Source: JBBQWZ01 sp038210135 (GTDB lineage Bacteria; Acidobacteriota; Terriglobia; Bryobacterales; Bryobacteraceae). Taken from it: 64,000 bases of DNA. A program made the translations under genes and the position numbers. Each line of letters begins with the position of its first letter. The stretch's first letter is position 1. Shown one piece after another: positions 21,465-29,896 of the stretch. The notes below the pieces were generated by a model. It had not been told where the DNA came from. It did not search any database and was given only the letters and a program-made list of their open reading frames with translations. Location of the stretch: assembly GCA_038210135.1 (NCBI GenBank), contig JBBQWZ010000002.1, positions 219,173-283,172 on the forward strand. The letters are read 5' to 3'.

Positions 21465-21971
21465 ATGCACCTCACTCAAGCGGCGGATTACGGTGTCCGC
21501 GCCATGATTCATCTGGCGTCTCTCGAACCCGGCTCCCGGATGTCGAGCCGCGGTCTTGCCGGCGCGGTCGGATCGCCGGAGCCCTTTCTCACGAAGGTGA
21601 TGCAATCGCTCGCGGCCGCGCACCTCGTCTCTTCGCGCCGCGGAAACACCGGCGGGTTCGCGCTCGCTAAATCGCCGGAACAGATTTCCGTACTCGACGT
21701 CGTCGAGGCCATCGAGGGTCCAGTGGTCCTCAACAATTGCACCGAGTCGAATCAACCAGCCGACCAGCGCTGCTTCCGCATTTCGTGGTGCGCCGCGCAC
21801 ATCGTGTGGACCCAGGCGCAGATTGGTCTGCGACGCACGCTCGGCGCCGCCTTGCTGAGCGACCTCGCCGCCGATTCAATCCGGCGGCAGTTCCCCGCCG
21901 CCGCCGAAACCATCGCGCTAGGAACCGCGTACGAATCCTACGAATTCCATTCGGGAGCAGTCCCCAAATGA
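21465..21971 (+). CDS. Rrf2-family transcriptional regulator, three-cysteine (IscR/NsrR-like)
   Basis: 168 residues. MHLTQAADYGVRAMIHLA and the wing segment SRRGNTGGFALAKSPEQISVLDVVEAIEG are classic Rrf2 winged-helix features. Cysteines C92, C103 and C109 sit where IscR, NsrR and RsrR carry Fe-S ligands, though the C92-C103 gap is longer than the C-x5-C of IscR. An iron-sulfur sensor of NO, redox or Fe-S status is therefore likely. The C-terminal tail after the cysteines is longer than usual. No obvious target operon lies next to it, but a perfect palindrome lies upstream, suggesting autoregulation. Confidence 0.88.
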   Translation: MHLTQAADYGVRAMIHLASLEPGSRMSSRGLAGAVGSPEPFLTKVMQSLAAAHLVSSRRGNTGGFALAKSPEQISVLDVVEAIEGPVVLNNCTESNQPADQRCFRISWCAAHIVWTQAQIGLRRTLGAALLSDLAADSIRRQFPAAAETIALGTAYESYEFHSGAVPK

Positions 21972-22277
21972 CCGACCTGGTGGTCGTGACGCAGATTCTG
22001 TTCTAGGCCTTCTTCTACAAACACCGCCGGAATCACCTTCAGCCTCTTCGTCCTCGCCAACCCCAATCGCCGCCTGACCCGGCGGAATCAATCCGCCGCG
22101 CGCGCTACCTCCGGAGGACTCCGCTTCCGACGCACTCCTTTCGGAGTGCTCTGTTCGCGGCTCGGTTTGATTCTATGAGCTTGTGGGCCAGGCTCTCGCG
22201 CGTCGGAAGCGGACCGCGCCGGAATCGGTTGGACGGCCGTGATAACCTGCCTCCACAAGGAGCAGCCAGCCCATCCC
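21972..22277. other. 306-base intergenic stretch with a hairpin repeat
   Basis: After the Rrf2 gene a 12-codon frame (MTDLVVVTQILF) stops at once. A following stretch in another frame reads ITFSLFVLANPNRRLT, hinting at a decayed membrane-protein start, but this is too short to assign. A repeat copy with a stem-loop is at 22131-22170. AAGGAG near 22257 is the probable ribosome binding site of the next gene. Confidence 0.35.
22131..22170. repeat. Hairpin repeat family R3, copy 1
   Basis: GCACTCC-TTTC-GGAGTGC stem-loop followed by TTCGCGGCTCGGTTTGATT. Two other copies (28463-28505 and 35800-35848) keep the stem and the GCTCGGatt tail but differ in paired bases, so pairing is conserved. Confidence 0.6.
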
Positions 22278-23996
22278 ATGCAACGCCGCCACTTCCTCGC
22301 CACCGGAGCCGCCATCGGAATCGCCCCGCTTGCCGCCGCCGACTCGACCGAACTCCCCAAAATTGGTCCCCACGCCGTCGCCAAGAACAAGAATCAGGTC
22401 GTCAGCAGTTCCCACCCGCTGGTGACCGAAACCATGATCGACATTCTCCGCGCCGGAGGCAACGCCGTCGACGCCGCGACCGCTGGATCCCTGATGAGCG
22501 CAACCGTCGAGCCGCACATGACCAACCACGGCGGCAGCGTCGTGATGCTCTACTGGGACGCCAAAACTTCGAAGGCCCATCAACTCGAATCCACGGGAAC
22601 TCTGGTTCCAGGGCTTCCCATGTTCCGGCCTCTGCCCTCCGGTCTGGGCGGCTTCGCTTCGCCATACGGACGTCCTTCAATGGCCGCCTGCATCCCCGGC
22701 TTCATCCCCGGCCTCGGAGCCGCCCATGCGCGATTCGGCTCGAAGCCCTGGGCCGATCTGTGCAAGCCGGCCATCCATTGGGCGGAACTAGGGCACCCCG
22801 TTTCTTCGTTCGAGTACGCGCAGTTGGTCTACGACGCGCCCTATACGACCTACTTCCCAAGCGGACGCGAGATCTTCACTCCCAATGGATTCCTGCCGCA
22901 GGCGGGCGAGCCATTTCGAAATCCCAAGCTGGCCTCGACGCTCAAGAATCTCGCCAAAGAGGGGCCCGAGTACTTCACCAAAGGCGACTGGGCGCGGCAT
23001 TTCGTCGCCGAGGCCAACCAGTTGGGCTGGCGCATCCACCTCGACCACATGACCGCGATTCCGCCGCGTTGGGTCGAGCCTCTGCGCTACAAGTTCCGCG
23101 ACTCCGAGATCCTGCAACTGAATCTGCCGGAGCGCACCGGAGTCTTCTCCGCTATGTACCTCGGGATTCTCGAACAGCTCGGCATTTCAAAGCTCGGGCA
23201 CTATTCGCAATCGCCCGAGAGCCTGTATTACATGGCGCACGCGCTGCGATGGGTCAATTGGGAGATGGGAATGCTCCACGATCCCGAGGTGTTCAACACG
23301 CCGGTCGAGCTCTACTTGTCGAGCGAGAAGCATAAGCTGATCGCGGCTTCGATTCGCGGTACCAAGCCCAAGCTGGACCTCACGCAGCACGTCCGCCTGA
23401 CCGCGGGAAACCCCGCGCTGACTGCCGCCGGAATTCCGCCCGCGAGCGCCGGAAGCTGCGAGCTCAGCATCGCGGATTCGCAGGGAAACTGGTGCCAACT
23501 CCTCAACACCATGGCCGGCGGCGGCATCCCTGGAGCCGCCGTGGACGGAGTCTCGATGGCCGGCACAGCCGCCGAGCACGGCATGGACGCCATGTTCTCA
23601 GGCTTCCTCGCCGGCGGCGGCCGTCTAAGCTTCATCAGTGGCAGCACCATGCTCTTGAAGGACGGCAAGCCGTATCTCGCCTTCGGCACTCCAGGCGCGC
23701 CAAATTACACAGTGCCGCAGGTTCTGGCCAACCTCCTCGAATTCAACATGGAACCCTACGAAGCGACTTGCGCTCCGCGGTTTTGGCCCTTGCAGAACAA
23801 CTACACGCTCGAAATCGAATTCCGCTTAGCGCCCGGGGTGACGGCGGGCATGGCGAAACTGGGCGTCGCGATCAAGCCCATGGAGATGCATGCTATGCGC
23901 ACCGGCTCGTTCCAGGTTTGCTGGCGCGATCCGAAGTCGGGCAAACTGAACGCCAGTGCGGATCCGAGGCGCTGCGGCAAGGCCGACGGCATCTAG
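22278..23996 (+). CDS. Gamma-glutamyltransferase-family protein, Tat signal, altered nucleophile
   Basis: 572 residues from the ATG at 22278. The start MQRRHFLATGAAIGIAPLAA is a twin-arginine signal peptide. VVSSSHPLVTETMIDILRAGGNAVDAA and later AFGTPGAPNYTVPQVLANLLEF match the GGT fold (Ntn hydrolase, self-cleaving). At the autoprocessing site, where GGTs have T-T-H-x-S-V-x-D, this protein has S-C-E-L-S-I-A-D (serine codon 23454-23456, cysteine 23457-23459). The catalytic threonine is thus replaced by serine, or by cysteine one residue on, both of which can be Ntn nucleophiles. Activity is uncertain. It is probably periplasmic. Glutathione may not be its substrate. Confidence 0.82.
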   Translation: MQRRHFLATGAAIGIAPLAAADSTELPKIGPHAVAKNKNQVVSSSHPLVTETMIDILRAGGNAVDAATAGSLMSATVEPHMTNHGGSVVMLYWDAKTSKAHQLESTGTLVPGLPMFRPLPSGLGGFASPYGRPSMAACIPGFIPGLGAAHARFGSKPWADLCKPAIHWAELGHPVSSFEYAQLVYDAPYTTYFPSGREIFTPNGFLPQAGEPFRNPKLASTLKNLAKEGPEYFTKGDWARHFVAEANQLGWRIHLDHMTAIPPRWVEPLRYKFRDSEILQLNLPERTGVFSAMYLGILEQLGISKLGHYSQSPESLYYMAHALRWVNWEMGMLHDPEVFNTPVELYLSSEKHKLIAASIRGTKPKLDLTQHVRLTAGNPALTAAGIPPASAGSCELSIADSQGNWCQLLNTMAGGGIPGAAVDGVSMAGTAAEHGMDAMFSGFLAGGGRLSFISGSTMLLKDGKPYLAFGTPGAPNYTVPQVLANLLEFNMEPYEATCAPRFWPLQNNYTLEIEFRLAPGVTAGMAKLGVAIKPMEMHAMRTGSFQVCWRDPKSGKLNASADPRRCGKADGI

Positions 23997-23998
23997 GT

Positions 23999-24835
23999 TT
24001 ACTGCCGGACCGGCGGATTCGCTCCGCCCAGCGGTTGCATGATCGCTGGATTGATTTCGCGCAAGGTGGAAGTCTGCAACGACTTCGTTCCGTCCAGATA
24101 CGGAGCCCAGGTGTGTCCCATCTCCGGCGTGAGGAGTGGACGCCGCCCGGCGGCTGGAAACGTAATCATGACCCGGTCGTCTTTCGGATAGAAGGTGTAG
24201 ATCCACTCGTTCGCGATCAGCGCTTCCGGGATCAGCACGCGCACTCGAACTTCCCGCGCCTGCAAGTACTGCGACTGCAACTCCTTCAGCGCGGCCGCCA
24301 CTTCCTGACTTCGCCATTCGCGATGATCGAGATGCGGCGACTCCGAGAAGAGGATGCCAATCTTCTTGCGTCCACCAACACTCAATCTGGCGGCGATGTG
24401 TCCATAATCCGCGGTCACTTGTTTCCCGATCGTCGTCACCACAGGATGGGCAAAGCGCTCCGCGATCACTCGCTCCAAACGCGCCAAGCCATCGGGCGTC
24501 GAAAGCTGACCGCTATAAATCAGGGGAGCTTCGCGCTCGAGATTCGCGATTTCCCGGTCGTTGCCGACCAACTCCTCGAGCGTCGCGCGGCCCAGCAATC
24601 GCGCGAGCACCGCATCCAGGTATTCCTGGTCGCGGACCGCGTAATCGAGGTTGCTCTGGAAGCAAGTGCGCTCCTGGATCATGGCGTCGAGCAGGCGCTT
24701 CCGGAGCTCCGCCACCTTCACTGGGTCCGCTTTGGACTGTTCGCCGGGAGGAGCTTTCGCCGGATCCGGCACTGGCACGCAGGAGGTGATCGCAAGTAGA
24801 AGTGAGGCGATTGCCAAGGGCTTTCCGATCCGCAC
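23999..24835 (-). CDS. Putative lipoprotein, unknown function
   Basis: 278 residues from a GTG at 24835, chosen because AGGAGG (24845-24840) lies just before it and because the start gives a good lipoprotein signal, KPLAIASLLLAITSC, with the lipobox cysteine at the end. The open frame continues upstream to 24892 but adds no signal-like sequence. The mature part is mostly helical and polar, and its last third has PEMGHTWAPYLDGTKSLQ. No family recognised. It is divergent from the membrane protein at 24907 and convergent with the GGT gene, from which it is separated by 2 bases. Confidence 0.75.
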   Translation of the reverse strand: MRIGKPLAIASLLLAITSCVPVPDPAKAPPGEQSKADPVKVAELRKRLLDAMIQERTCFQSNLDYAVRDQEYLDAVLARLLGRATLEELVGNDREIANLEREAPLIYSGQLSTPDGLARLERVIAERFAHPVVTTIGKQVTADYGHIAARLSVGGRKKIGILFSESPHLDHREWRSQEVAAALKELQSQYLQAREVRVRVLIPEALIANEWIYTFYPKDDRVMITFPAAGRRPLLTPEMGHTWAPYLDGTKSLQTSTLREINPAIMQPLGGANPPVRQ

Positions 24836-24906
24836 GAATCCTCCTAAAGGCTCATCCAACTTCTCACAAACCGGCGGCGTGCCGTCGTGCATCTACATTG
24901 GAGAAC

Positions 24907-25245
24907 ATGTTCGCGATCGAAATTCTGGTCTTCATCCTCGCCGTCATCGCGCTTAGCGTGCGCGGACTTTGGATGGAGTACGCCGCCAATCGCAACGAAG
25001 CCCGGCAGGACGCCGCTTTATCCGTTCGGCTCGACCCGATGATTGGCGCGCCGGTCTCGGGCGCCATCGAGCAATTCGGACAGCCGGCGGAGTACCTAGC
25101 CGGAACCACCGGACGCGCTTTATACGTCTGGCGCGCGCCGCCCGCCACACGCTTTCCGCTTGGCCGCGGCGTGTTAGTCGTAACCATCACCGCCGACGCC
25201 GAAGGCATAATTCGCGCCGTCAACTGGAAGGCGCGCGCCACCTGA
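24907..25245 (+). CDS. Small membrane-anchored protein, unknown function
   Basis: 112 residues with an N-terminal transmembrane helix (EILVFILAVIALSVRGLW) and a soluble remainder with a short beta pattern (ALYVWRAP, VLVVTITADAEG). The TGGAGAAC before the ATG is an acceptable ribosome binding site. A TACATT box at 24894-24899 lies 7 bases upstream of the ATG. The C-terminal half resembles small 'SmpA/BamE-like' folds where a product term is predicted from two short parameters, but this is a guess. Function unknown. Confidence 0.65.
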   Translation: MFAIEILVFILAVIALSVRGLWMEYAANRNEARQDAALSVRLDPMIGAPVSGAIEQFGQPAEYLAGTTGRALYVWRAPPATRFPLGRGVLVVTITADAEGIIRAVNWKARAT

Positions 25246-25250
25246 GTGGC

Positions 25251-26765
25251 TTACTTCCGGGCCTTCTTCACCGACTTCACCGGCTTCGCCGAGGCGACCT
25301 TCTTCCCGCGCGAAAGTGCGGCCTTCGCCGCCGACCCCGCGGCCTTCTCGGCGCGGTCTTCGACCGCCAGCAGGCAATCCGGATCCGCCTTTACGATCAA
25401 CTTCAGGATGCGCGGTGTGTCGGGGTGGCCCTGCCGCTTGCGCGCTTCATACAAAGCGTACGCGGCCAGCAGGCGGGCGCGTTCGAGAGAAATGCGGGCG
25501 AGCGGCGATGGGTTCTTCGGATTCAACCGCGCGAGCTCATCGGCGAATACCTGGATGTCGTCGGGCGACGGATTTTCGCCTCCCAGCGGATCGGTGAGCA
25601 GCACGGTGTCTACCGCCAGAATCCCGCGGACACGCCGCGAAACCACCGGATCCTTCTTACTCTCGGACAGCGCTTGATCGGCCAGCCTGCGCCGCCGGAT
25701 AATGGCCGCCAGAAACTGGCCGGCGTCGCCGGTCGCCGCGGCCTGATGCACCAGCGTCTGACCGAGCCGGACCTTCAATAACGGATTGCCGGTGCGGGCC
25801 AGGCCGTCTTCGAGCACGCTCACCGCTTCCTGAACTCGCCCCAGCAGGCGCAGCGAATAGCCGTAGTCGGCGATGATGCTGGGGTCGTTCGGATCCTTGA
25901 CTAGAATCTGCAGGCACAGCTCGTGAATACGGACCCAGTCGGAGCGGTAATGATAAGCGCGCTCCAGTTCCTTCATCGCCTTTAGATCGCCGGGCTCGCG
26001 GCTGAGATGGCGGTGTAGGCGATCGATCTCTTTGTTCAGGCCGAGCTTGGTGAAGAACGTCTCGCTCGGAATCAGGCTTTGCAGGTTGCTGCCGCGATAC
26101 CGTTTCCAGGCGCGCTCGAAGCATTCGATCAAGCGGCGGTTAATGGATGCTCTCCAACGCAGGCCGCCGAAGCGCTCGTACACGTTGAACAACTGGCCGA
26201 GGCGCGGATCGGCTTCTCCCGAAATGCGGAGCGCATGCAAGCCGGAGAGGATCTCCTGGACTGTGCGGGACGCTTCGGCGTCCAACCGCTTGCTGAGCGT
26301 TGCGAACTCGGCGAGCGGTACGCCGAGGCGATGCCCTTCCCACAATGCGGCGGCAAGGGCGGTGTCGTCGGCGTGACGCCCGTCGCGTGATGGCTCGAGA
26401 ATCCCGGCACGCGCAGCCTCTTCGACGAAAGCCGGCGGAGGCGGTTCCGCGATCACGCGGCGTTCTTCGGGCAGCGTCGCCGTGCCCGCGGCCGCGAGAT
26501 CGCGGCGGATCCGCGTCGAGTCGTAACCGGATTGGCGGAACAAGCGGGCAATCTCTTCGAGGCTCAAGCGATAGGAGTCCTGCGCGGTCTTGACCAGTTT
26601 GATGAGGTCCACGGTCTCGCGCCGGTAGAGGGCGGAGGTCCGTCCGACGCGCAGCGGAAGAGGCAGTACGCCTTTTCGCAAGTAGAAGTGAATGGTCTGC
26701 CGGTGTGCTCCCGAAAGCTTCACCAGTCCGCTGATACTCAGCAAGGGATCAGACGCGGTAGGCAT
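25251..26765 (-). CDS. MerR-type HTH and TPR fusion protein with basic tail
   Basis: 504 residues. The first ~75 read as a MerR-family winged helix: ISGLVKLSGAHRQTIHFYLRKGVLPLP, then RRETVDLIKLVKTAQDSYRLSLEEIARLF. The classical C-terminal effector domain is absent. Instead residues ~245-400 contain tetratricopeptide-like helices (DLKAMKELERAYHYRSDWVRIHEL, IIADYGYSLRLLGRVQEAV). The final ~25 residues are lysine-rich (SRGKKVASAKPVKSVKKARK), like histone-type tails. It probably binds DNA and interacts through the TPR array. The promoter side contains the GTATAC palindrome (26769-26774) and TATAGT on the reverse strand at 26784-26779. Confidence 0.8.
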   Translation of the reverse strand: MPTASDPLLSISGLVKLSGAHRQTIHFYLRKGVLPLPLRVGRTSALYRRETVDLIKLVKTAQDSYRLSLEEIARLFRQSGYDSTRIRRDLAAAGTATLPEERRVIAEPPPPAFVEEAARAGILEPSRDGRHADDTALAAALWEGHRLGVPLAEFATLSKRLDAEASRTVQEILSGLHALRISGEADPRLGQLFNVYERFGGLRWRASINRRLIECFERAWKRYRGSNLQSLIPSETFFTKLGLNKEIDRLHRHLSREPGDLKAMKELERAYHYRSDWVRIHELCLQILVKDPNDPSIIADYGYSLRLLGRVQEAVSVLEDGLARTGNPLLKVRLGQTLVHQAAATGDAGQFLAAIIRRRRLADQALSESKKDPVVSRRVRGILAVDTVLLTDPLGGENPSPDDIQVFADELARLNPKNPSPLARISLERARLLAAYALYEARKRQGHPDTPRILKLIVKADPDCLLAVEDRAEKAAGSAAKAALSRGKKVASAKPVKSVKKARK

Positions 26766-26910
26766 TGTGTATACAACGACTATATAACTATGCAGTGAGA
26801 ACCGGCCAGTGGGCCGGTGTCAAGAAATGTAAGGAGCCAGAGCCTGCGGGAGCTTGCGTTCCGGCGACGAAGTCGGAGGCCGGTCGAATCGCCTACGAAC
26901 GCCGCGCAAG

Positions 26911-26942
26911 GTCCCCTCGCTGACGCTCGGGGTTCAATCCGG
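26911..26942. repeat. Repeat family R2, copy 1
   Basis: GTCCC-(C/G)TCGCTnACGCTC-GGGTTCAATCCGG element. Related copies: 28591-28620, 30905-30936, 34683-34714, 40629-40660. All lie between genes and in the same orientation. Confidence 0.6.
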
Positions 26943-26949
26943 TGTGAAT

Positions 26950-27369
26950 TTACTGCGAGATTTGCATTTGGGCAGCGCTGCTGACGGTAGTGGAGGAATG
27001 GAGGATGGCGCCGACGACGCCAGGGTGACTGTAAGTGACCAGGATTCGGACGGCGGCGCCCGGGTTGTTGTTCGGCGTCCAGGTCGCGGTGACCTTCAGG
27101 TCGTGTGCGATCAAGCCGACCGCCTGCGCGCGAACGAACTGCTCGATCGAGGCTTCGGTCGCCGGTTCCGGACTCGCATTACCCCGCACGCAGGCGTAGC
27201 GGGCGGCTTCCTGCGCGGCATAGGCGACGAAATTGTAGGCATAGGTCAGCCGTGCGAATTCCATGGTGCCGAACAGGATCGAGGTGACAACGATCAGCGA
27301 GAGCGCCGTCTCGATCATGGCCTGACCGCGTTGTCTTAGGCGGCGAGATGGAGTCGCGCTGATCATCAA
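26950..27369 (-). CDS. TadE-like pilus assembly protein
   Basis: 139 residues. A basic start followed by QRGQAMIETALSLIVVTSILFGTMEF is the TadE pattern: a G-(Q/x)-A-x-x-E segment and one transmembrane helix with the conserved glutamate. A periplasmic domain follows. TadE-family pseudopilins are cleaved by a prepilin peptidase and take part in the tight-adherence (Flp) pilus. It overlaps the next gene's end by four bases. It belongs to a three-gene set with the two genes upstream. Other tad genes (tadA, B, C, cpaB, flp) are not in the window. Confidence 0.8.
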   Translation of the reverse strand: MMISATPSRRLRQRGQAMIETALSLIVVTSILFGTMEFARLTYAYNFVAYAAQEAARYACVRGNASPEPATEASIEQFVRAQAVGLIAHDLKVTATWTPNNNPGAAVRILVTYSHPGVVGAILHSSTTVSSAAQMQISQ

Positions 27370-27812
27370 TACACCCTCAGGATCGCAGCGCCTTTGAGCG
27401 ACTGCGTGGCTGGGATTCCCGGCCAGTGGATCAGTGTTTCAAAGGGCAATTCCGTGGTGACATGCACGTAGCCATTGGGCGCGCGCCCCTCGCAACTGGC
27501 CGTGCAACTGACGCGCTTGCCGGATTCAGGGCACTGGCAGTAGCGCTCGGCGGTTGCCTGGAGGCCAGCGGGTCCGCTGCCGAGGGCGGCCTGTTTCATG
27601 CCGGCCAAGTCGGCCGAATCCGCCTCGCTGAGGAGTCCGAACTGAGCTCCGGCGCGGGCGGCTCCGGCGGCAATTTCGCTCGAGTGGAAGATGCGGGCGA
27701 AGTCGGCGACTCCAAAGAACAAGAGCAGGAGGGTGGTCGAGAAAAGAGCGAGTTCGAGCACTGCGTTGCCTCGTTGCGCAGGGCCTCGGGTAATGGGTCG
27801 GCTCGTCGTCAT
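27366..27812 (-). CDS. TadE-like pilus assembly protein, second copy
   Basis: 148 residues from the ATG at 27812, which lies 4 bases from the upstream gene. The frame is open to 27950 but that portion overlaps the upstream gene and is proline-rich noise. QRGNAVLELALFSTTLLLLFFGVADFARIFH is the TadE motif and helix. The outer domain has four cysteines (YCQCPESGKRVSCTASCEG) that may form disulfides, a feature the neighbouring copy lacks. Probably a minor pseudopilin of a Flp-type pilus. Confidence 0.78.
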   Translation of the reverse strand: MTTSRPITRGPAQRGNAVLELALFSTTLLLLFFGVADFARIFHSSEIAAGAARAGAQFGLLSEADSADLAGMKQAALGSGPAGLQATAERYCQCPESGKRVSCTASCEGRAPNGYVHVTTELPFETLIHWPGIPATQSLKGAAILRVY

Positions 27813-27816
27813 CGAA

Positions 27817-28260
27817 TTACTCGGCGAGCCTGGGCCTGCCGTCCACCAGCGCGACGGCGCGAGCCCTGATCGTGGTGGAGGATTGCCCGAGAATGCGCAT
27901 AAAGGAGGTGGGAACGGCTTGCGTGACGCTTGCTTCCACGGCCTTTTCATTCTTGCGATAAGCGCCGGCAGCCGGGGGACTCTCGATGGCGATCACGGTG
28001 TTCCGCTGGCCATCGACGAAGCCGTTGAGCGCGGCGTCCACGCGGGCCGCCTGCATCATGTTGTCGCGGTCTCCGCGCTGGAGTTCGAACGCGGCGGAAA
28101 GGGCGGCGCTGTCGGCGGCGGTTTGTGCGCGGCGGCGGACGACTTCCATATACCCCGAGTCCACGGCGAGTCCGGCAAAGGCGGCCAGGGTGACGATCGA
28201 AACGGCGGCCAGCAAGGACACATATCCACGTTCGGGTCGCTTCTTGATCGCGCTGGTCAC
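27817..28260 (-). CDS. TadG-like pilus protein (N-terminal TadG domain)
   Basis: 147 residues from a GTG at 28260 with a GAGAGGAGAG ribosome binding site about 8 bases before it. RGYVSLLAAVSIVTLAAFAGLAVDSGYMEVVRRRAQTAADSAALSAAF is the TadG N-terminal domain: one helix, then the D-x-G...QxAADxAALAAA signature. The usual von Willebrand domain of full TadG is missing, which is also seen in short TadG proteins. First gene of the three-gene Tad-like set. Confidence 0.8.
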   Translation of the reverse strand: MTSAIKKRPERGYVSLLAAVSIVTLAAFAGLAVDSGYMEVVRRRAQTAADSAALSAAFELQRGDRDNMMQAARVDAALNGFVDGQRNTVIAIESPPAAGAYRKNEKAVEASVTQAVPTSFMRILGQSSTTIRARAVALVDGRPRLAE

Positions 28261-28462
28261 GAGATACCTCTCCTCTCTAGAAGTATCGGTCGGCCTGGGC
28301 TCGCTTGGCATCGGGGAAACGCCTTAGTTTTATCCAAATCGCAAGCGCCCAAACCGGCTTGAAGCCCGAGGGTCGGCGAGGAGACCCACAAAAATGAGCT
28401 TTGGGGTTCAAGCTGGCGGGAGCGTGGGTGCGCGGTCGAAAATAGAGATTAGTTTCCGCCTC

Positions 28463-28505
28463 TGACGCGCTCCTTCGGAGCACATGGGCGCGGCTCGGAT
28501 TCGAT
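28463..28505. repeat. Hairpin repeat family R3, copy 2
   Basis: GCTCC-TTC-GGAGC stem-loop with the same flanks (GCGGCTCGGATTCG) as copy 1. Confidence 0.6.
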
Positions 28506-28590
28506 TACCCGAAGATGGCGGCTTGCCTTTTGCGAGTTTTGGATGGATTCCACGGCGATTTGGTGGAGGTTTTCTTGTTGTGGGGGTGGA

Positions 28591-28620
28591 GTCCGATCGC
28601 TCACGCTCAGGGTTCAACGC
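28591..28620. repeat. Repeat family R2, copy 2 (diverged)
   Basis: GTCCGATCGCTCACGCTCAG then GGTTCAACGC; matches the R2 core with a few changes at the end. Confidence 0.5.
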
Positions 28621-28673
28621 GACGCTAAGCGCCTACTGCGCGGCTGGCGGAATCGCCGGCGTATCTGCTTAGG

Positions 28674-29843
28674 CTATTTTTCGGTCAGGGCGGCGACGCC
28701 GGGGAGTTCGATTCCCGCGAGGTATTCGAGGGAGGCTCCGCCGCCGGTTGAGATGTGCGAGATCTTGTCGGACACGCCGGCGGACTTGATGGCCTTCTCG
28801 GAATCGCCTCCGCCGACGAGCGAGACGGCTCCGGACGAGGCAACGGCTTTCGCCAGCGCGACGGTTCCTGTGTCGAAGGGAGGCATCTCGAATACGCCCA
28901 TGGGGCCGTTCCAGATGATGGTTTTCGAGCCGCCGATCACCGACTCATATGCAGCGATGGTGGCCGGACCAATATCGAGCGCCATTTTGTCGTCAGGGAT
29001 TAAGGTGACGGTTTCATTTTCCGCGCCAGCTTTGCATTCCGCCGCGACCACGTGATCGGTGGGCAGCAAGATCTTGCCGCCGGCTTCGGCGAGCAGCGAC
29101 TTGGCGAGCTCGACCTTGTCTTCCTCGACCAGCGATTTTCCTGTCGGCAAGCCTTGCGCCTTCAGAAATGTGTAGGCCATGGCGCCGCCGATTAACAACT
29201 TGTCCACGAACCTCATGAGGTTCTGAATGACTTCGATCTTGTCGGATACTTTTGCGCCGCCCAGAATCGCGATGCAGGGATGCTCAGGATTCTTAGTCAC
29301 TTTTTCGAGATATTCGAGTTCCTTATCCATTAAGAGACCGGCAGCGGCTTGAGGCACAAACTGAATCATGCCGACAGTCGAAGCGTGGGCTCGATGAGCG
29401 GAACCGAAAGCATCGTTGACATACACGTCGCATAACGCGGCGAGTTGTTTCGAAAAAGCAGGGTCGTTGGCTTCTTCCTCTTTATGGAAGCGGAGATTCT
29501 CGAGCAGCAGGATTCCGCCGGGCTTGGGGAGCATGGCTTCGACCGCCGCTCCGATGCAATCGGGAGCCATGGCGACGGGCTTACCGAGCAATTCCGCAAG
29601 TTTCGCCGCGCACGGCGCGAGGCTCATTTCGGCGTTGGGTCTGCCTTTGGGGCGACCAAGATGGCTGGCGAGAATCAGGCCGGCGCCCTGCTCTAACGCG
29701 TATTGAATGGAGGGAAGAGACGCGCGGATGCGCTTGTCGGAGGTAATTTCTTTGCCGCCTGCGGCGAGGGGCACATTAAAGTCAACGCGCAGGAACACGC
29801 GTTTTCCCTTGAGGTCAAGGTCACGGATGGAGAGTTTAGACAT
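28674..29843 (-). CDS. pgk: Phosphoglycerate kinase
   Basis: 389 residues, full length for bacterial Pgk. RVFLRVDFNVPL is the N-terminal signature with substrate-binding arginine and aspartate. HLGRPKG, SAHRAHASTVG and the C-terminal VSLVGGGDSEKA and SHISTGGGASLEYLAG complete the nucleotide- and 3-phosphoglycerate-binding sites. It transfers phosphate from 1,3-bisphosphoglycerate to ADP in glycolysis. No gap or cap genes adjoin it, so it is detached from the usual glycolytic operon. Confidence 0.97.
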   Translation of the reverse strand: MSKLSIRDLDLKGKRVFLRVDFNVPLAAGGKEITSDKRIRASLPSIQYALEQGAGLILASHLGRPKGRPNAEMSLAPCAAKLAELLGKPVAMAPDCIGAAVEAMLPKPGGILLLENLRFHKEEEANDPAFSKQLAALCDVYVNDAFGSAHRAHASTVGMIQFVPQAAAGLLMDKELEYLEKVTKNPEHPCIAILGGAKVSDKIEVIQNLMRFVDKLLIGGAMAYTFLKAQGLPTGKSLVEEDKVELAKSLLAEAGGKILLPTDHVVAAECKAGAENETVTLIPDDKMALDIGPATIAAYESVIGGSKTIIWNGPMGVFEMPPFDTGTVALAKAVASSGAVSLVGGGDSEKAIKSAGVSDKISHISTGGGASLEYLAGIELPGVAALTEK

Positions 29844-29896
29844 AAGAAGACGTGAGCAGCTTTTATGCTACCCAGTTCCGGCGTCCCCCGTTTTCG

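Larger units (their letters stand above)
28261..28673. other. 413-base intergenic stretch with repeats
   Basis: No gene seen between the tadG-like start and pgk stop. It holds one R3 hairpin (28463-28505) and one R2 element (28591-28620). Neither strand has a frame with coding character. Confidence 0.55.
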
